45,245 nt of DNA from an uncultured Clostridia bacterium (GTDB lineage: Bacteria > Bacillota > Clostridia > TANB77 > CAG-508). Made by a program: the position numbers and the translations under genes. Below the pieces are notes generated by a model, which did no database searches, was not told the origin of the DNA, and saw only the letters and a program-made list of their open reading frames with translations. Positions 1-8,325 of this stretch are shown here, in pieces. Within the stretch, counting starts at the first letter, position 1. Each line of letters starts with the position of its first letter. The stretch spans positions 1-45,245 of the forward strand of contig CAMIVO010000010.1 of the NCBI GenBank assembly GCA_946401865.1, written 5' to 3'.

Positions 1-119
1 AAACAGAAGAACCAAAAACAGAAGAACCAAAAACAGAAGAACCAAAAACAGAAGAACCAAAAACAGAAGAGCCAAAAGCAGAAGAACCAAAAGCAGAAGA
101 ACAAAAAACAGAAGAAAAG
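1..119 (+). repeat. 15-bp tandem repeat coding KTEEP
   Basis: About eight head-to-tail copies of a 15-bp unit (AAACAGAAGAACCAA and close variants) make the proline/glutamate stalk of the LPXTG protein. Copies are nearly identical at the 5' end and drift toward the 3' end. The array continues off the left edge, so its full length is unknown. Confidence 0.9.
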
Positions 120-236
120 AAAGAAGAATCAACAAATAAACCTACAAAATTACCAAAAACTGGAATTGAATATAGCGCTTTTGTATTAGTTGCAGGAATT
201 ATAATGTTAGCTTTAGGAATAAAATTGGTAAAATAA
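1..236 (+). CDS. LPXTG cell-wall-anchored surface protein, C-terminal end only
   Basis: Only the 3' end is in the window; the reading frame enters at base 3. It begins with about eight copies of a five-residue KTEEP unit, a wall-spanning low-complexity stalk. The end is a classical sorting signal: LPKTG (bases 150-164), a hydrophobic stretch (AFVLVAGIIMLALGI) and a short basic tail (KLVK). Known of the family: sortase cuts between T and G and joins the protein to peptidoglycan. A sortase gene follows about 100 bases downstream, so the two are probably a substrate-enzyme pair. The functional domain of the protein lies outside the window and is unknown. Confidence 0.9.
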   Translation, partial: TEEPKTEEPKTEEPKTEEPKTEEPKAEEPKAEEQKTEEKKEESTNKPTKLPKTGIEYSAFVLVAGIIMLALGIKLVK

Positions 237-267
237 TTTAAAAGATAAAAATAATAAATTGAATACG

Positions 268-307
268 GCATAGAACAAGTAAATATAAAAGTTTACTTGT
301 TTTATGT
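268..307 (+). terminator. Hairpin after the LPXTG gene
   Basis: Inverted repeat AACAAGTAAA / TTTACTTGTT with an 8-nt loop, extendable outward to about 14 of 16 pairs and followed by a T-rich stretch. Probably a terminator for the LPXTG gene or a partial terminator before the sortase. Confidence 0.5.
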
Positions 308-343
308 TATATAGCTAGATTATAAAAAAGAAAGGCAGTAATT

Positions 344-997
344 ATGGTTAGAAAGCATGAAAAAAAAGATAAATCTAAGATATCTATAATAATCGGTATA
401 TGTTTAATAGTAGCAAGTTCGGTTGTTTTAATGTTTTATATTTTTAAAAGTTATAGAATACAAAATAATCTTAATTTAGAAAATGAAGTTGAAACAAGTA
501 GTAAAAACATAGAAAAAACTGATTCAATTAATCAAAAAGAAAATGAAGAAACAGAAAATACTAAAGAGGCTATAAATGATAATGAAATTAAGAGTATAGG
601 GAATTATAAGGTAATAGGAAAAATAATAATAAGTAAAATAGAATTAGAAGATGTTATTTTAGAAAAAACAACAGATACATCATTAAATTTAGGTATAACA
701 AAATTTTGGGGACCTGATATAAATAAACCTGGAAATGTAAGTATAACAGGTCATAATTATAAAATTGAAAGATCTAAGTTATTTAGTGAACTAGACAGAC
801 TTCAAAAGGGAGATACATTTGAATTAGAAGATATGGATAAAAATAGATTAACATATAAAATTTATGATAAATACACTGTTTATCCAGAAGATACATCTTC
901 AATAGATCAAAATAATGACGGAAAAAGAGAAGTAACTTTAATTACATGTACTAAAGGAGCTAAAAAGAGAATAATTATAAAAGCAAGAGAAATATAA
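344..997 (+). CDS. Sortase (class D-like)
   Basis: 217-aa membrane-anchored transpeptidase. A basic N-terminus is followed by one membrane segment (about residues 14-35), an acidic linker (40-80) and the sortase beta-barrel. The catalytic residues are visible: His in SITGHNYK, Cys in TLITCTKG and the C-terminal Arg in KKRIIIKARE. The TLxTC form of the active-site motif is typical of class C/D sortases. It should cut the LPKTG signal of the protein just upstream. The ATG start follows AGAAAGG. The class assignment is by motif only. Confidence 0.92.
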   Translation: MVRKHEKKDKSKISIIIGICLIVASSVVLMFYIFKSYRIQNNLNLENEVETSSKNIEKTDSINQKENEETENTKEAINDNEIKSIGNYKVIGKIIISKIELEDVILEKTTDTSLNLGITKFWGPDINKPGNVSITGHNYKIERSKLFSELDRLQKGDTFELEDMDKNRLTYKIYDKYTVYPEDTSSIDQNNDGKREVTLITCTKGAKKRIIIKAREI

Positions 998-1031
998 AAA
1001 TTTGTCAAAAAGTACTTGACAAATTTTTTTT
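998..1031 (+). terminator. Terminator after sortase gene
   Basis: Stem AAATTTGTCAA / TTGACAAATTT followed by a run of T. The 3' arm carries the TTGACA -35 box of the recN promoter, so terminator and promoter share bases. Confidence 0.75.
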
Positions 1032-1043
1032 ATGCGGTATAAT
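1016..1043 (+). promoter_or_regulatory. Promoter for recN
   Basis: TTGACA (1016-1021), 16-bp spacer, TATAAT (1038-1043). Both hexamers match the consensus exactly. It lies inside and just after the sortase terminator. Confidence 0.8.
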
Positions 1044-1103
1044 ACAAACATAAATTCTCAAAACACTTTTTCGAGTGACACAAAGATAGAAAGGAAGATA
1101 ATT

Positions 1104-2735
1104 ATGATAACTAATTTACACATAAAAAATATTGGAATTATAGAAGATATAGAAATAAATTTTAACGAAGGGCTTAATGTTTTAACAGGAGAAACTGGTG
1201 CTGGAAAAAGTTTAATAATAAATGCTCTAAATATTATTTGTGGAGATAGATTTTCAAAAGAAATGATAAGAAAGGGAGAAAACCAGTCTTATGTTGAAAT
1301 ATGCCTTTATGAGCCTGAAAATGAAAATTCTTTAGATGGAAACATTATTGCCTCAAGAGAAATAAATTCAAATGGAAGAAATATGTGTAAAATAAATGGT
1401 AGAATGGTAACTGTAAATGAGTTGAAAGACTTTATGAAAAAATTAATAGAAATTCATGGACAAAATGATAGTCAAAATTTATTAGATAATAAGGAACATC
1501 TTAAATATTTAGATGGTTATATTGGTGGAAAAATAAAAGAATTAAAAGAGGAATATAAAAAATATTATACAAATTACCTTCAAGTAAAAAAAGAGTTAAA
1601 AGAAAATTATGGAGATGATAAAGAAAGGCAAAGAAAAGTAGATTTACTTAAATATCAGTTTAATGAAATTGAAGTTGCAAATTTAAAAAATAAAGAAGAT
1701 GAAGAACTAGAAAGTAAACAAAAATTAATTATTAATTCAGAAAAAATTGCCAATACTTTAAATGAAGTGGATACATCAATTGGAGAAAATGCAATAGATT
1801 TAATTAGTAATGCTATAAGACAAATAGAAAAAATTGAAAATATTGATCAAAAATATCAAGAATGCACAAATAGCCTAAAAAGTGTGTATTATGAGATGCA
1901 AGAAATATCTAGAGATATATCAAATTATAAAGACGATATATATTTTGATGAAAATGAACAAAAGCAAATAGAAGAAAGACTAGACTTAATTTATGATTTA
2001 AAAAGAAAATATGGAAATTCTATTCAAGAAATTTTAGACTATAAAAATGAGGTTAAAGAAGAAATATATAGAATAGAAAATATGGAAGAATATACAAATA
2101 ACTTAAAAGTAAAACAACAAGAATTAATAGATAAACTTAACGAAATTGGTATGAAAATTCATAATTTAAGAGAAATAGAGGCAAAAAAACTCTCTAATAA
2201 AATAAATGAAAATTTACAAGATTTAGAAATGAAAAATGCAAAAATAAATATTCATGTAAATTTAATAGAAGATTTCTTAGAGAGCGGAAAAGATAGGGTT
2301 GAATTTTTTATTTCTACAAATATTGGAGAAGATGAAAAAGAATTAATAAAAATAGCTTCAGGTGGTGAAATGTCTAGAATAATGCTTGCAATAAAAACAG
2401 TACTTGCAGGTTCAGACAGTATCCCTGTTTTAATATTTGACGAAATAGATACAGGAATAAGCGGAAAAGCTGCAAATAAAGTTGCAGAAAAATTGTCTAA
2501 AATTTCACAAAGTCATCAAGTGCTTTGCATATCTCACTTGCCTGCAATTGCAGCTATTGCAGATTATAATTATTTTATTAATAAACAAATAGAAAATGAA
2601 AGAACAATAACAATAATTAAAAAATTAGAAGAAAACGAAATAATACGTGAGATTGCTAGAATATCTTCTGGAGAGGTTAATGAAATTACTTTAAATTATG
2701 CTAGAGAATTAAGATGTAAAAAAATGGCGAGTTAA
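1104..2735 (+). CDS. recN: DNA repair protein RecN
   Basis: 543-aa SMC-like ATPase of double-strand-break repair. The N-terminal head has Walker A GETGAGKSLI (about residues 32-41). The middle is a long charged coiled coil. The C-terminal head has the ABC signature ASGGEMSRIML and Walker B VLIFDEIDTGISG, followed by HQVLCISHLPAIAA. I start at the ATG at 1104, preceded by GAAAGGAAG. An ATG at 1032 is in frame but lies between the -35 and -10 boxes of the promoter and cannot be used. Length is close to the usual 550-570 aa. The next gene is dxs, a common neighbourhood in clostridia. Confidence 0.95.
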   Translation: MITNLHIKNIGIIEDIEINFNEGLNVLTGETGAGKSLIINALNIICGDRFSKEMIRKGENQSYVEICLYEPENENSLDGNIIASREINSNGRNMCKINGRMVTVNELKDFMKKLIEIHGQNDSQNLLDNKEHLKYLDGYIGGKIKELKEEYKKYYTNYLQVKKELKENYGDDKERQRKVDLLKYQFNEIEVANLKNKEDEELESKQKLIINSEKIANTLNEVDTSIGENAIDLISNAIRQIEKIENIDQKYQECTNSLKSVYYEMQEISRDISNYKDDIYFDENEQKQIEERLDLIYDLKRKYGNSIQEILDYKNEVKEEIYRIENMEEYTNNLKVKQQELIDKLNEIGMKIHNLREIEAKKLSNKINENLQDLEMKNAKINIHVNLIEDFLESGKDRVEFFISTNIGEDEKELIKIASGGEMSRIMLAIKTVLAGSDSIPVLIFDEIDTGISGKAANKVAEKLSKISQSHQVLCISHLPAIAAIADYNYFINKQIENERTITIIKKLEENEIIREIARISSGEVNEITLNYARELRCKKMAS

Positions 2736-2762
2736 TAAATGATTAATAAGATTAAATTATAC

Positions 2763-2791
2763 TTGCATTTTACATAAAAATATTATATTAT
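2763..2791 (+). promoter_or_regulatory. Possible promoter for dxs
   Basis: TTGCAT (2763-2768), 17-bp spacer, TATTAT (2786-2791). Plausible but not consensus; dxs may also be read from recN. Confidence 0.4.
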
Positions 2792-2833
2792 AGTAACCAA
2801 CATATAATAAAATTTATAAAAAGGGTGAGAAAA

Positions 2834-4759
2834 ATGCTAGAAAAAATTAATTCTACAGAAGATTTAAAAAAACTTACCATAAGAGAAAAAGAAGAATTAG
2901 CAAAAGATATAAGAGAATATATATTAAAAATAGTATCAGAAAATGGAGGACATTTAGCTTCTAATTTAGGAGTGGTGGAATTAACATTAGCCTTAGAAAG
3001 TGTATTTGATACTAAAATTGATAAAATTATCTGGGATGTAGGGCATCAAAGCTATACTCATAAAATTTTAAATGGAAGAAAAGAAGAATTAAAAAATATT
3101 AGAAAATATGGTGGAATTGCTGGCTTTCCAAAAACAAATGAATCAGAAACAGATTGTTTTAATACAGGTCATAGTAGTACATCAGTTTCTGCTGCTATGG
3201 GAATGGCAAAGGCAAGAGACTTAAAAAAAGAAAATCATTCTGTAATTGCTGTAATAGGTGATGGAGCTTTAACTGGTGGAATGGCATTAGAAGCTTTAAA
3301 CCACATAGGAAGTTCTAAAACTAATGTTATAGTTATTTTAAATGACAACGAAATGAGTATATCTAAAAATATTGGCGGAATAAATATGTTTTTAAGCAAA
3401 CTAAGAGCTCAAAAATGTTATACAATGTCAAATAAGAAAGTCAGAAATGTGTTAGAAAAAATTCCTTTAATAGGTAACTTTTTAGTAAAGACAATAAGAA
3501 GATTAAAACAAGGAATAAAGCAACTTATAATTCCAAAAATGTTTTTTGAAGATATAGGTTTTAAATATTTAGGACCAATTAATGGACATGATATCGAAGA
3601 CATAGAGCTAATCCTAAAAAAAGCAAAACAATTAAATGAGCCAGTATTAATTCATGTTTTAACTAAAAAGGGCAAAGGATATGAAATTGCTGAAAATAAT
3701 CCAGATAAATTTCATGCAACTTCAGCATTTGATCTAGAAACAGGAAAACCTAAAAAACAAAAACAAAAAGATTATTCTGCGGTTTTTGGAGAAAAACTTA
3801 TAAATTTAGCAACTAAAAATAATAAAATTGTTGCAATAACAGCATCTATGAAAGATGGAACAGGACTTAAGGAATTTGCTCAAAAGTTTCCAGATAGATT
3901 TTTTGATGTTGGAATTGCAGAGCAACATGCATTAACATTTGCTGCAGGACTTGCAAAAGAAGGAATGATACCATTTGTTCCAATATATTCATCATTTTAT
4001 CAAAGAGCATATGATCAAATAATTCATGATATTTGTATGCAAAATTTACCTGTAATAATGTGTGTAGATCGTGCAGGTATTGTTGGCCAAGATGGTGAAA
4101 CACATCAAGGTATTTTTGATTTGTCATTTTTTAAATTAATACCAAACATAACAATTATGGCTCCAAAAGATTTTATAGAACTTAAAATGATGATGGAATT
4201 TGCAATAAAACTAAAAGCACCAGTTGTAATAAGATATCCTAGAGGTGGAGAATCAAAACAAAGATTTAATACACATTCACATATAATAAATAAAAAATAC
4301 GAAAATCTTACAAAAGGAAATGATGTTACAATTATAGCAATAGGAAATCAAGTAAGTAAGGCAATGAATATTTTTTATAAATTAAAAAAAGAAGGAATAT
4401 ATGCAAATGTTATTAATGCAAGATTCTTAAAGCCAATAGATAATTATGGCTATGTTCATGCTATACAAAATACAAAGTTTGTTGTTACAATAGAAGATAA
4501 TACATTAGTTGGTGGTCTTGCAACTTCTATAAATGAATTAATTGCTAAAAAGCACCTAAAAGATGTACTAATTAGAAATTTTGGCTATCCAGATGTATTT
4601 GTAGAGCATGGAAGTGTAGATGAACTAGAAAAGAAATATGGAATGGACGAAGAAACCATATTTCAGAGTATAAAAAAAGAAATCGAGGTCAGAAGGAGAA
4701 ACAATCATGATTTCAGGGACACCTCCAAAAAGCATAATTCAAAAAAGCTTTGTAATTAG
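2834..4759 (+). CDS. dxs: 1-deoxy-D-xylulose-5-phosphate synthase
   Basis: 641-aa thiamine-diphosphate enzyme that joins pyruvate and glyceraldehyde-3-phosphate, the first step of the MEP isoprenoid pathway. Visible: TGHSSTSVSAAMGMA, the ThDP/Mg motif GDGALTGGM ending in NDNEMSIS, the pyrimidine-domain GIAEQHALTFAAGLA with the catalytic Glu, and a C-terminal transketolase domain. The ATG at 2834 has the ribosome site AAAGGGTGAG 5' of it; the GTG at 2825 is within that site. The last ~25 residues (from about EIEVRRRNN) are unlike the family and are partly coded by the terminator stem. The 3' end overlaps the convergent pseudouridine synthase gene by 4 bases. Confidence 0.95.
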   Translation: MLEKINSTEDLKKLTIREKEELAKDIREYILKIVSENGGHLASNLGVVELTLALESVFDTKIDKIIWDVGHQSYTHKILNGRKEELKNIRKYGGIAGFPKTNESETDCFNTGHSSTSVSAAMGMAKARDLKKENHSVIAVIGDGALTGGMALEALNHIGSSKTNVIVILNDNEMSISKNIGGINMFLSKLRAQKCYTMSNKKVRNVLEKIPLIGNFLVKTIRRLKQGIKQLIIPKMFFEDIGFKYLGPINGHDIEDIELILKKAKQLNEPVLIHVLTKKGKGYEIAENNPDKFHATSAFDLETGKPKKQKQKDYSAVFGEKLINLATKNNKIVAITASMKDGTGLKEFAQKFPDRFFDVGIAEQHALTFAAGLAKEGMIPFVPIYSSFYQRAYDQIIHDICMQNLPVIMCVDRAGIVGQDGETHQGIFDLSFFKLIPNITIMAPKDFIELKMMMEFAIKLKAPVVIRYPRGGESKQRFNTHSHIINKKYENLTKGNDVTIIAIGNQVSKAMNIFYKLKKEGIYANVINARFLKPIDNYGYVHAIQNTKFVVTIEDNTLVGGLATSINELIAKKHLKDVLIRNFGYPDVFVEHGSVDELEKKYGMDEETIFQSIKKEIEVRRRNNHDFRDTSKKHNSKKLCN

Positions 4760-4778
4760 TTTAATACAAAGCTTTTTT
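4741..4778. terminator. Bidirectional terminator between dxs and the pseudouridine synthase
   Basis: Perfect 14-bp stem AAAAAAGCTTTGTA / TACAAAGCTTTTTT with a 10-nt loop. T-runs lie on both strands. The stop codons of both convergent genes lie in the loop. Confidence 0.85.
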
Positions 4779-5616
4779 CTGCCTCAAATACTATTTTTTT
4801 ATTACTAACCGGATGTATAAAAGAAAGTTTAGTACAACTTAGAGCTTGACCATCAATTAAATCAGACTTTTCTCCATATAGGCTGTCTCCAAGTAGTGGA
4901 TGACCAATAGAAGCAAAATGTACTCTTATTTGGTGAGTTCTACCTGTTTCCAAAGTACATTTAACTAAAGAGCAATTATCAAATTCCTTTACAACCTCAT
5001 AATGTGTAACAGCTTTTTTTCCATTTTCGTCTATACATCTTTCAATTATACTATTTTGTTTTCGTGCAATAGGTTTATCTATTGTACCTTTTTTATTTTC
5101 TAAATGACCAATTATTACTGCGTGATATTCTTTTTTAAAAGAATTATTCTCCATTTGTTTAATTAAACATTCTTGAATATATTCATTTTTAGCAAAAATA
5201 ATAAGTCCAGAAGTATTTAAATCAAGCCTATTTACAGGTCTGATTTTTTTATGTAATCCAATACAATCAAAATAATATTTAACTCCATTTGAAAGTGAAT
5301 CTTCAAAATGAAGTATAGAAGGATGTGTAGAAATACCTGCAGGTTTATTTAAAACAAGAATTGCATCATCTTCAAAAACAATATTTAAATTCATTTTAGT
5401 TGCTACAACATTTGAATTATCTTCATCATAAGATAAGTCTACAGATAGAAGATTACCTTTATTTGCAATATTTCTTGTATCACAAATTTGGTTATTTAGA
5501 TAAATAACCTTTTTATTAATTAGTTTATATAATAACCTAGAAGAAATATGTAATTTACTTTTTAAAATTTGATTAATTGTTTCATTATTTTTGGTTACTA
5601 TGTATTTTAAAATCAT
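4756..5616 (-). CDS. RluA-family 23S rRNA pseudouridine synthase (RluD-like)
   Basis: 286 aa. An N-terminal S4 RNA-binding segment (SRLLYKLINKKVIYLNNQ) is followed by the PseudoU_synth_2 domain with NRLDLNTSGLIIFAK; the D of RLD is the catalytic aspartate. The usual HRLD histidine is Asn here, as in some Firmicute paralogues. Later motifs are LETGRTHQIRVHFASIGHPLLGD. It should isomerise uridines in large rRNA; the exact site cannot be told. I start at the ATG at 5616, which has AAGAGG about 8 bases upstream; an upstream in-frame ATG at 5667 lacks this. Confidence 0.88.
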   Translation of the reverse strand: MILKYIVTKNNETINQILKSKLHISSRLLYKLINKKVIYLNNQICDTRNIANKGNLLSVDLSYDEDNSNVVATKMNLNIVFEDDAILVLNKPAGISTHPSILHFEDSLSNGVKYYFDCIGLHKKIRPVNRLDLNTSGLIIFAKNEYIQECLIKQMENNSFKKEYHAVIIGHLENKKGTIDKPIARKQNSIIERCIDENGKKAVTHYEVVKEFDNCSLVKCTLETGRTHQIRVHFASIGHPLLGDSLYGEKSDLIDGQALSCTKLSFIHPVSNKKIVFEAEKSFVLN

Positions 5617-5653
5617 AATATACGCCTCTTTTGATGCAAGATATGATATTTGA

Positions 5654-5682
5654 AAGGCATGAAGCAATAAACTTTATGCCTT
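5654..5682 (-). terminator. Weak hairpin after the secreted-protein gene
   Basis: Stem AAGGCAT / ATGCCTT with a 15-nt loop, just downstream of the stop codon at 5694. There is no T-run, so termination is doubtful. Confidence 0.3.
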
Positions 5683-5693
5683 CAAATTAACTA

Positions 5694-6221
5694 CTAATTA
5701 TCATCATGATAATTATTTCTATTATTGGTAGCTAAACCAGCGGAATAATAGTAAACAAGTGCAATAATTGCAATTGCAAGTACAGCCATTATAAGCCAAA
5801 TCCAAGTTGTAGAATTCATGCCAGCTAAAGTACCATCAGTTGAAGTAGCTGTTCTTTCAGCAGTGTAGTTACCTGGAATATTATTATTGCTATAAGTTCC
5901 ATTATCTCCACTATTGTCTGTTGACGCACCAGTTGTAGTATTTGGGTCATCACCATTGTTGTTATTATTGTTATTATCAGAATTATTTTGATTATTATCT
6001 AGCATGTTATTTAGACCTTCTTGCATATCTCCAGTTACATTTTTAGATGTATTTGAAACGGCTCCTGCAGCATCTTCCATAGCATTTTCAGCGCTTCCGG
6101 CCATATCTCTGATAGAATTTGTAGCATCTTGCATCATATTAGAGTCTGTTGCTAAAGTATAGGTCATACAAAAAATGAATAAAACTGATAATAGTACAGC
6201 AAATAGAAATTTTTTCTTCAT
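5694..6221 (-). CDS. Hypothetical secreted or membrane-anchored low-complexity protein
   Basis: 175 aa, function not recognised. It has a signal peptide (residues 1-25, ending near YTLAT), a helical part rich in Ala/Met/Asn (25-75), a poly-Asn/Asp/Thr/Ser linker with an NNNNNNN run (75-125) and one strong C-terminal membrane segment (about TTWIWLIMAVLAIAIIALVY, 143-163) with a short polar tail. The layout suggests a protein exported and held by its C-terminal helix. Upstream is AAAGGAAAGGAAC. It is next to, and on the same strand as, a protein with the same plan at 6476-6937. They may be functional relatives, but sequence similarity is limited to composition. Confidence 0.75.
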   Translation of the reverse strand: MKKKFLFAVLLSVLFIFCMTYTLATDSNMMQDATNSIRDMAGSAENAMEDAAGAVSNTSKNVTGDMQEGLNNMLDNNQNNSDNNNNNNNGDDPNTTTGASTDNSGDNGTYSNNNIPGNYTAERTATSTDGTLAGMNSTTWIWLIMAVLAIAIIALVYYYSAGLATNNRNNYHDDN

Positions 6222-6430
6222 TTTATTTTGTTCCTTTCCTTTTAGGTATATAAAATCCTAAAAAATTAGTTTAAAATATAAACTTACTAATATTATTATT
6301 TTTTTTGAACAAAATATACTATGAAAAAATTTCAAAAAAATTTTAATAAACTAAAATTTTTGTAAAAATTATAAAAGTTACAAAATCTTCCTATTTGAAT
6401 ATAATAAAAAGTCAATTTTTTAAAGAATAT

Positions 6431-6465
6431 AAAAAAGGAAGAATGAATCATAAGCTCATACTTCC
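6431..6465 (-). terminator. Terminator of the TQ-repeat protein gene
   Basis: On the minus strand: stem GGAAGTATGA / TCATTCTTCC with one T-T mismatch, 9-nt loop, then TTTTTT. It lies 10 bases after the stop codon at 6476. Confidence 0.75.
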
Positions 6466-6475
6466 AGTTTTATTT

Positions 6476-6937
6476 TTAATTTGTTTTTCCTAATCTAATT
6501 AAAATTGCAATTGCAAAAAATATTAATAAAACACCTATAACAATTAAAGAAATATTCAAAACGTTTGAAAATATTGAACTTTCCGAAGATTGAACATTTT
6601 GCACTCCTGTTATAGTAGAACTAGCTCTATTTGATGAAGAATCTATAGAGGCACTAGTCTGAGTAGTACTTGTACTTGAATTGGTTGGCGTATTTGTGCT
6701 TGAAGTACTTACTGTATTAGCCTGTGTAGTATTAGGTTGTGTAGAATTTGCTTGTGATGTATTAGGTTGTGTAGAATTTGCTTGTGATGTATTATGTTGT
6801 GTAGTATTTGATTGTACAGTATTTGTTTGTGTAGTATTTGAATTTGCTGTTAAGTTTAAATCAATTCCATAACTAAGCGAAAAAGATAATACTATTGTAA
6901 AAAGTGAAATTAAAAGTATTTTTGAAAATTTTAACAT
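6476..6937 (-). CDS. Hypothetical secreted Thr/Gln/Asn/Ser-repeat protein with C-terminal membrane helix
   Basis: 153 aa, function not recognised. Signal peptide (KILLISLFTIVLSFSLSYG), then imperfect repeats of the type TQ-x-NTSQANS (residues about 33-75), a Ser/Thr-rich linker and a C-terminal membrane helix (NISLIVIGVLLIFFAIAILI) with a short RLGKTN tail. It looks like a surface stalk or spacer. The start follows AAGGAGG on the minus strand. It has the same overall plan as the neighbour at 5694-6221. Confidence 0.75.
   Translation of the reverse strand: MLKFSKILLISLFTIVLSFSLSYGIDLNLTANSNTTQTNTVQSNTTQHNTSQANSTQPNTSQANSTQPNTTQANTVSTSSTNTPTNSSTSTTQTSASIDSSSNRASSTITGVQNVQSSESSIFSNVLNISLIVIGVLLIFFAIAILIRLGKTN
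6716..6840 (-). repeat. 15/30-bp tandem repeat inside the TQ-repeat gene
   Basis: Degenerate 15-bp units pair into 30-bp units; two 30-bp units at about 6733-6792 are almost identical. They code the NTSQANSTQP repeats. Confidence 0.75.
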
Positions 6938-7187
6938 TTTAATCCTCCTTATTTTTTCATTGGATTTTTTAATAAAATAATAATATCATAAAAAAAAAGA
7001 AAAGTCAAAATTTTAAATAATTTTTATTTTATACTTGCAAAAATAAAATAAAACATATATAATAAAAAACGAAAAAACTTACGGAAATTGTAAAAGAAAG
7101 AGTTTTAAGACCTAAAAAAACAAATATTGTAATATTTTTGTAATATTTATGTAACAAAAATGTAAAGAAAAAGTTAGTCGAATTTTC
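6938..7187. other. AT-rich intergenic region with no recognised feature
   Basis: About 250 bases between divergent genes. Very AT-rich, with short repeats of the type TAATATTTTTGTAATATT (about 7130-7150). I see no gene or terminator here. The promoter of the next gene begins at 7188. Confidence 0.5.
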
Positions 7188-7216
7188 TTGTAGTTTTTTG
7201 TAGCTTGGTGTATAAT
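7188..7216 (+). promoter_or_regulatory. Promoter for the orphan 303-aa protein
   Basis: TTGTAG (7188-7193), 17-bp spacer, TATAAT (7211-7216). Confidence 0.65.
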
Positions 7217-7277
7217 AAAAATGATTTATGTAAAAATCAAATTCATTTTTAGTATTAACAAAGGAGGGAAGTTTACA

Positions 7278-8189
7278 ATGTCTAGATCTGGCATAGTAAA
7301 TATGAAAATGGTTATAACAGAAGAAAAAATAATATCAAATATTGATAAAGTTCAAAAATTAATTAATCCAAATAATAAAAAACAAATTATACAATTAGAA
7401 GAAGATACATATTTTAAAGACTTAATAGAGTCAATAAAATCATATATAACAGAATATCCTAAAAAGAAAAATTTTCCAAATAGTGTTTATCAAGCAGCTT
7501 ATGAGTTAGTAGAAACATCTATAAAACAATTTGAAGATAACACAAAAAAAGTGGAACATTTAATAAAACAAAGAGAAGGAAATATAGTATTAGCTGGAGA
7601 ACTAACTGAACTTATTAATTCCGTAAATAATAAGCAAGAGGGATGGAAGGAAAAAGTCCAAGAAGCAGCTTCAAAATTTCCAGAAGATGTTATAGAAAAC
7701 CTAGGTGTAGTTGGTAGATGTAAAGGTAAAACTTCTCAAAGATATCAAGAAGCTATGAAAATTTTAAATGCAAGAGTCAATAATCTTGAATCTAATTTAC
7801 ATATAGAAATTGATATGGAAAGACTAGAAGACAGTTCAAAAGCGTTAAGCTTTATTGGAATAGAAATTTCAGATGCACTTAAATTAATTCCAACGCCAGA
7901 AGAAAAAGCTTCAGAAGTAAAAGATAAAGCAGTACAAAATGTTGAAGAAGTTAAGACAAACGAAAATGTAAATGTTCAAACAATAAAAGAAGATATACCA
8001 GCTGAAGAAGTCAGTCAAGAAATTGAAGAATACAAAGAAGCAACTACTTTCAAAACAAAAACATCATTATGGCAAAAAATTAAAAATAGCAAATTAGTAA
8101 GAGCTGCAACATATGTATTCAGAATTAGAATAAGAATAGAATTACCAAGTAATGCACTTCCTGAAGGAAGAGGAGAAAACCAATTTTAA
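7278..8189 (+). CDS. Hypothetical cytoplasmic protein
   Basis: 303 aa, not recognised. Residues 1-200 are predicted helical and charged, with no signal peptide or membrane segment (for example YFKDLIESIKSYITEYPKKK). Residues about 210-260 are an acidic Glu/Val/Lys linker. The C-terminus is basic (KNSKLVRAATYVFRIRIRIE) and could bind nucleic acid or membrane; that is inference. The ATG at 7278 has a full AAGGAGG 10 bases upstream; the ATG at 7221 is directly after the -10 box and is unlikely. It has its own promoter and terminator, so it is a single-gene unit. Confidence 0.75.
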   Translation: MSRSGIVNMKMVITEEKIISNIDKVQKLINPNNKKQIIQLEEDTYFKDLIESIKSYITEYPKKKNFPNSVYQAAYELVETSIKQFEDNTKKVEHLIKQREGNIVLAGELTELINSVNNKQEGWKEKVQEAASKFPEDVIENLGVVGRCKGKTSQRYQEAMKILNARVNNLESNLHIEIDMERLEDSSKALSFIGIEISDALKLIPTPEEKASEVKDKAVQNVEEVKTNENVNVQTIKEDIPAEEVSQEIEEYKEATTFKTKTSLWQKIKNSKLVRAATYVFRIRIRIELPSNALPEGRGENQF

Positions 8190-8200
8190 TAAATAAAAGT

Positions 8201-8230
8201 AAAGAATATCAAGTTTGATATTCTTTTATT
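8201..8230 (+). terminator. Terminator of the 303-aa protein gene
   Basis: Stem AAAGAATATCAA / TTGATATTCTTT around a very short loop, followed by T-rich sequence. Confidence 0.75.
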
Positions 8231-8245
8231 ATATGAAAGGATGTA

Positions 8246-8274
8246 TTTACAAAATTCGACTTTAAGTGTATAAT
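8246..8274 (+). promoter_or_regulatory. Promoter for the TPR protein
   Basis: TTTACA (8246-8251), 17-bp spacer, TATAAT (8269-8274). Confidence 0.65.
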
Positions 8275-8325
8275 ATTCATATAAATACAAAAGAATATAG
8301 ACATAATTTATAATGGAGATTTTTT

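Noticed and set aside
1..119. Regular 15-bp repeats as a CRISPR or mobile repeat
   Set aside because: The units are contiguous, without spacers, and read as KTEEP in frame with the LPXTG signal.
1032..1103. Upstream recN start at 1032
   Set aside because: That ATG is between the -35 and -10 boxes of the promoter; the ATG at 1104 has a ribosome site and the normal N-terminus.
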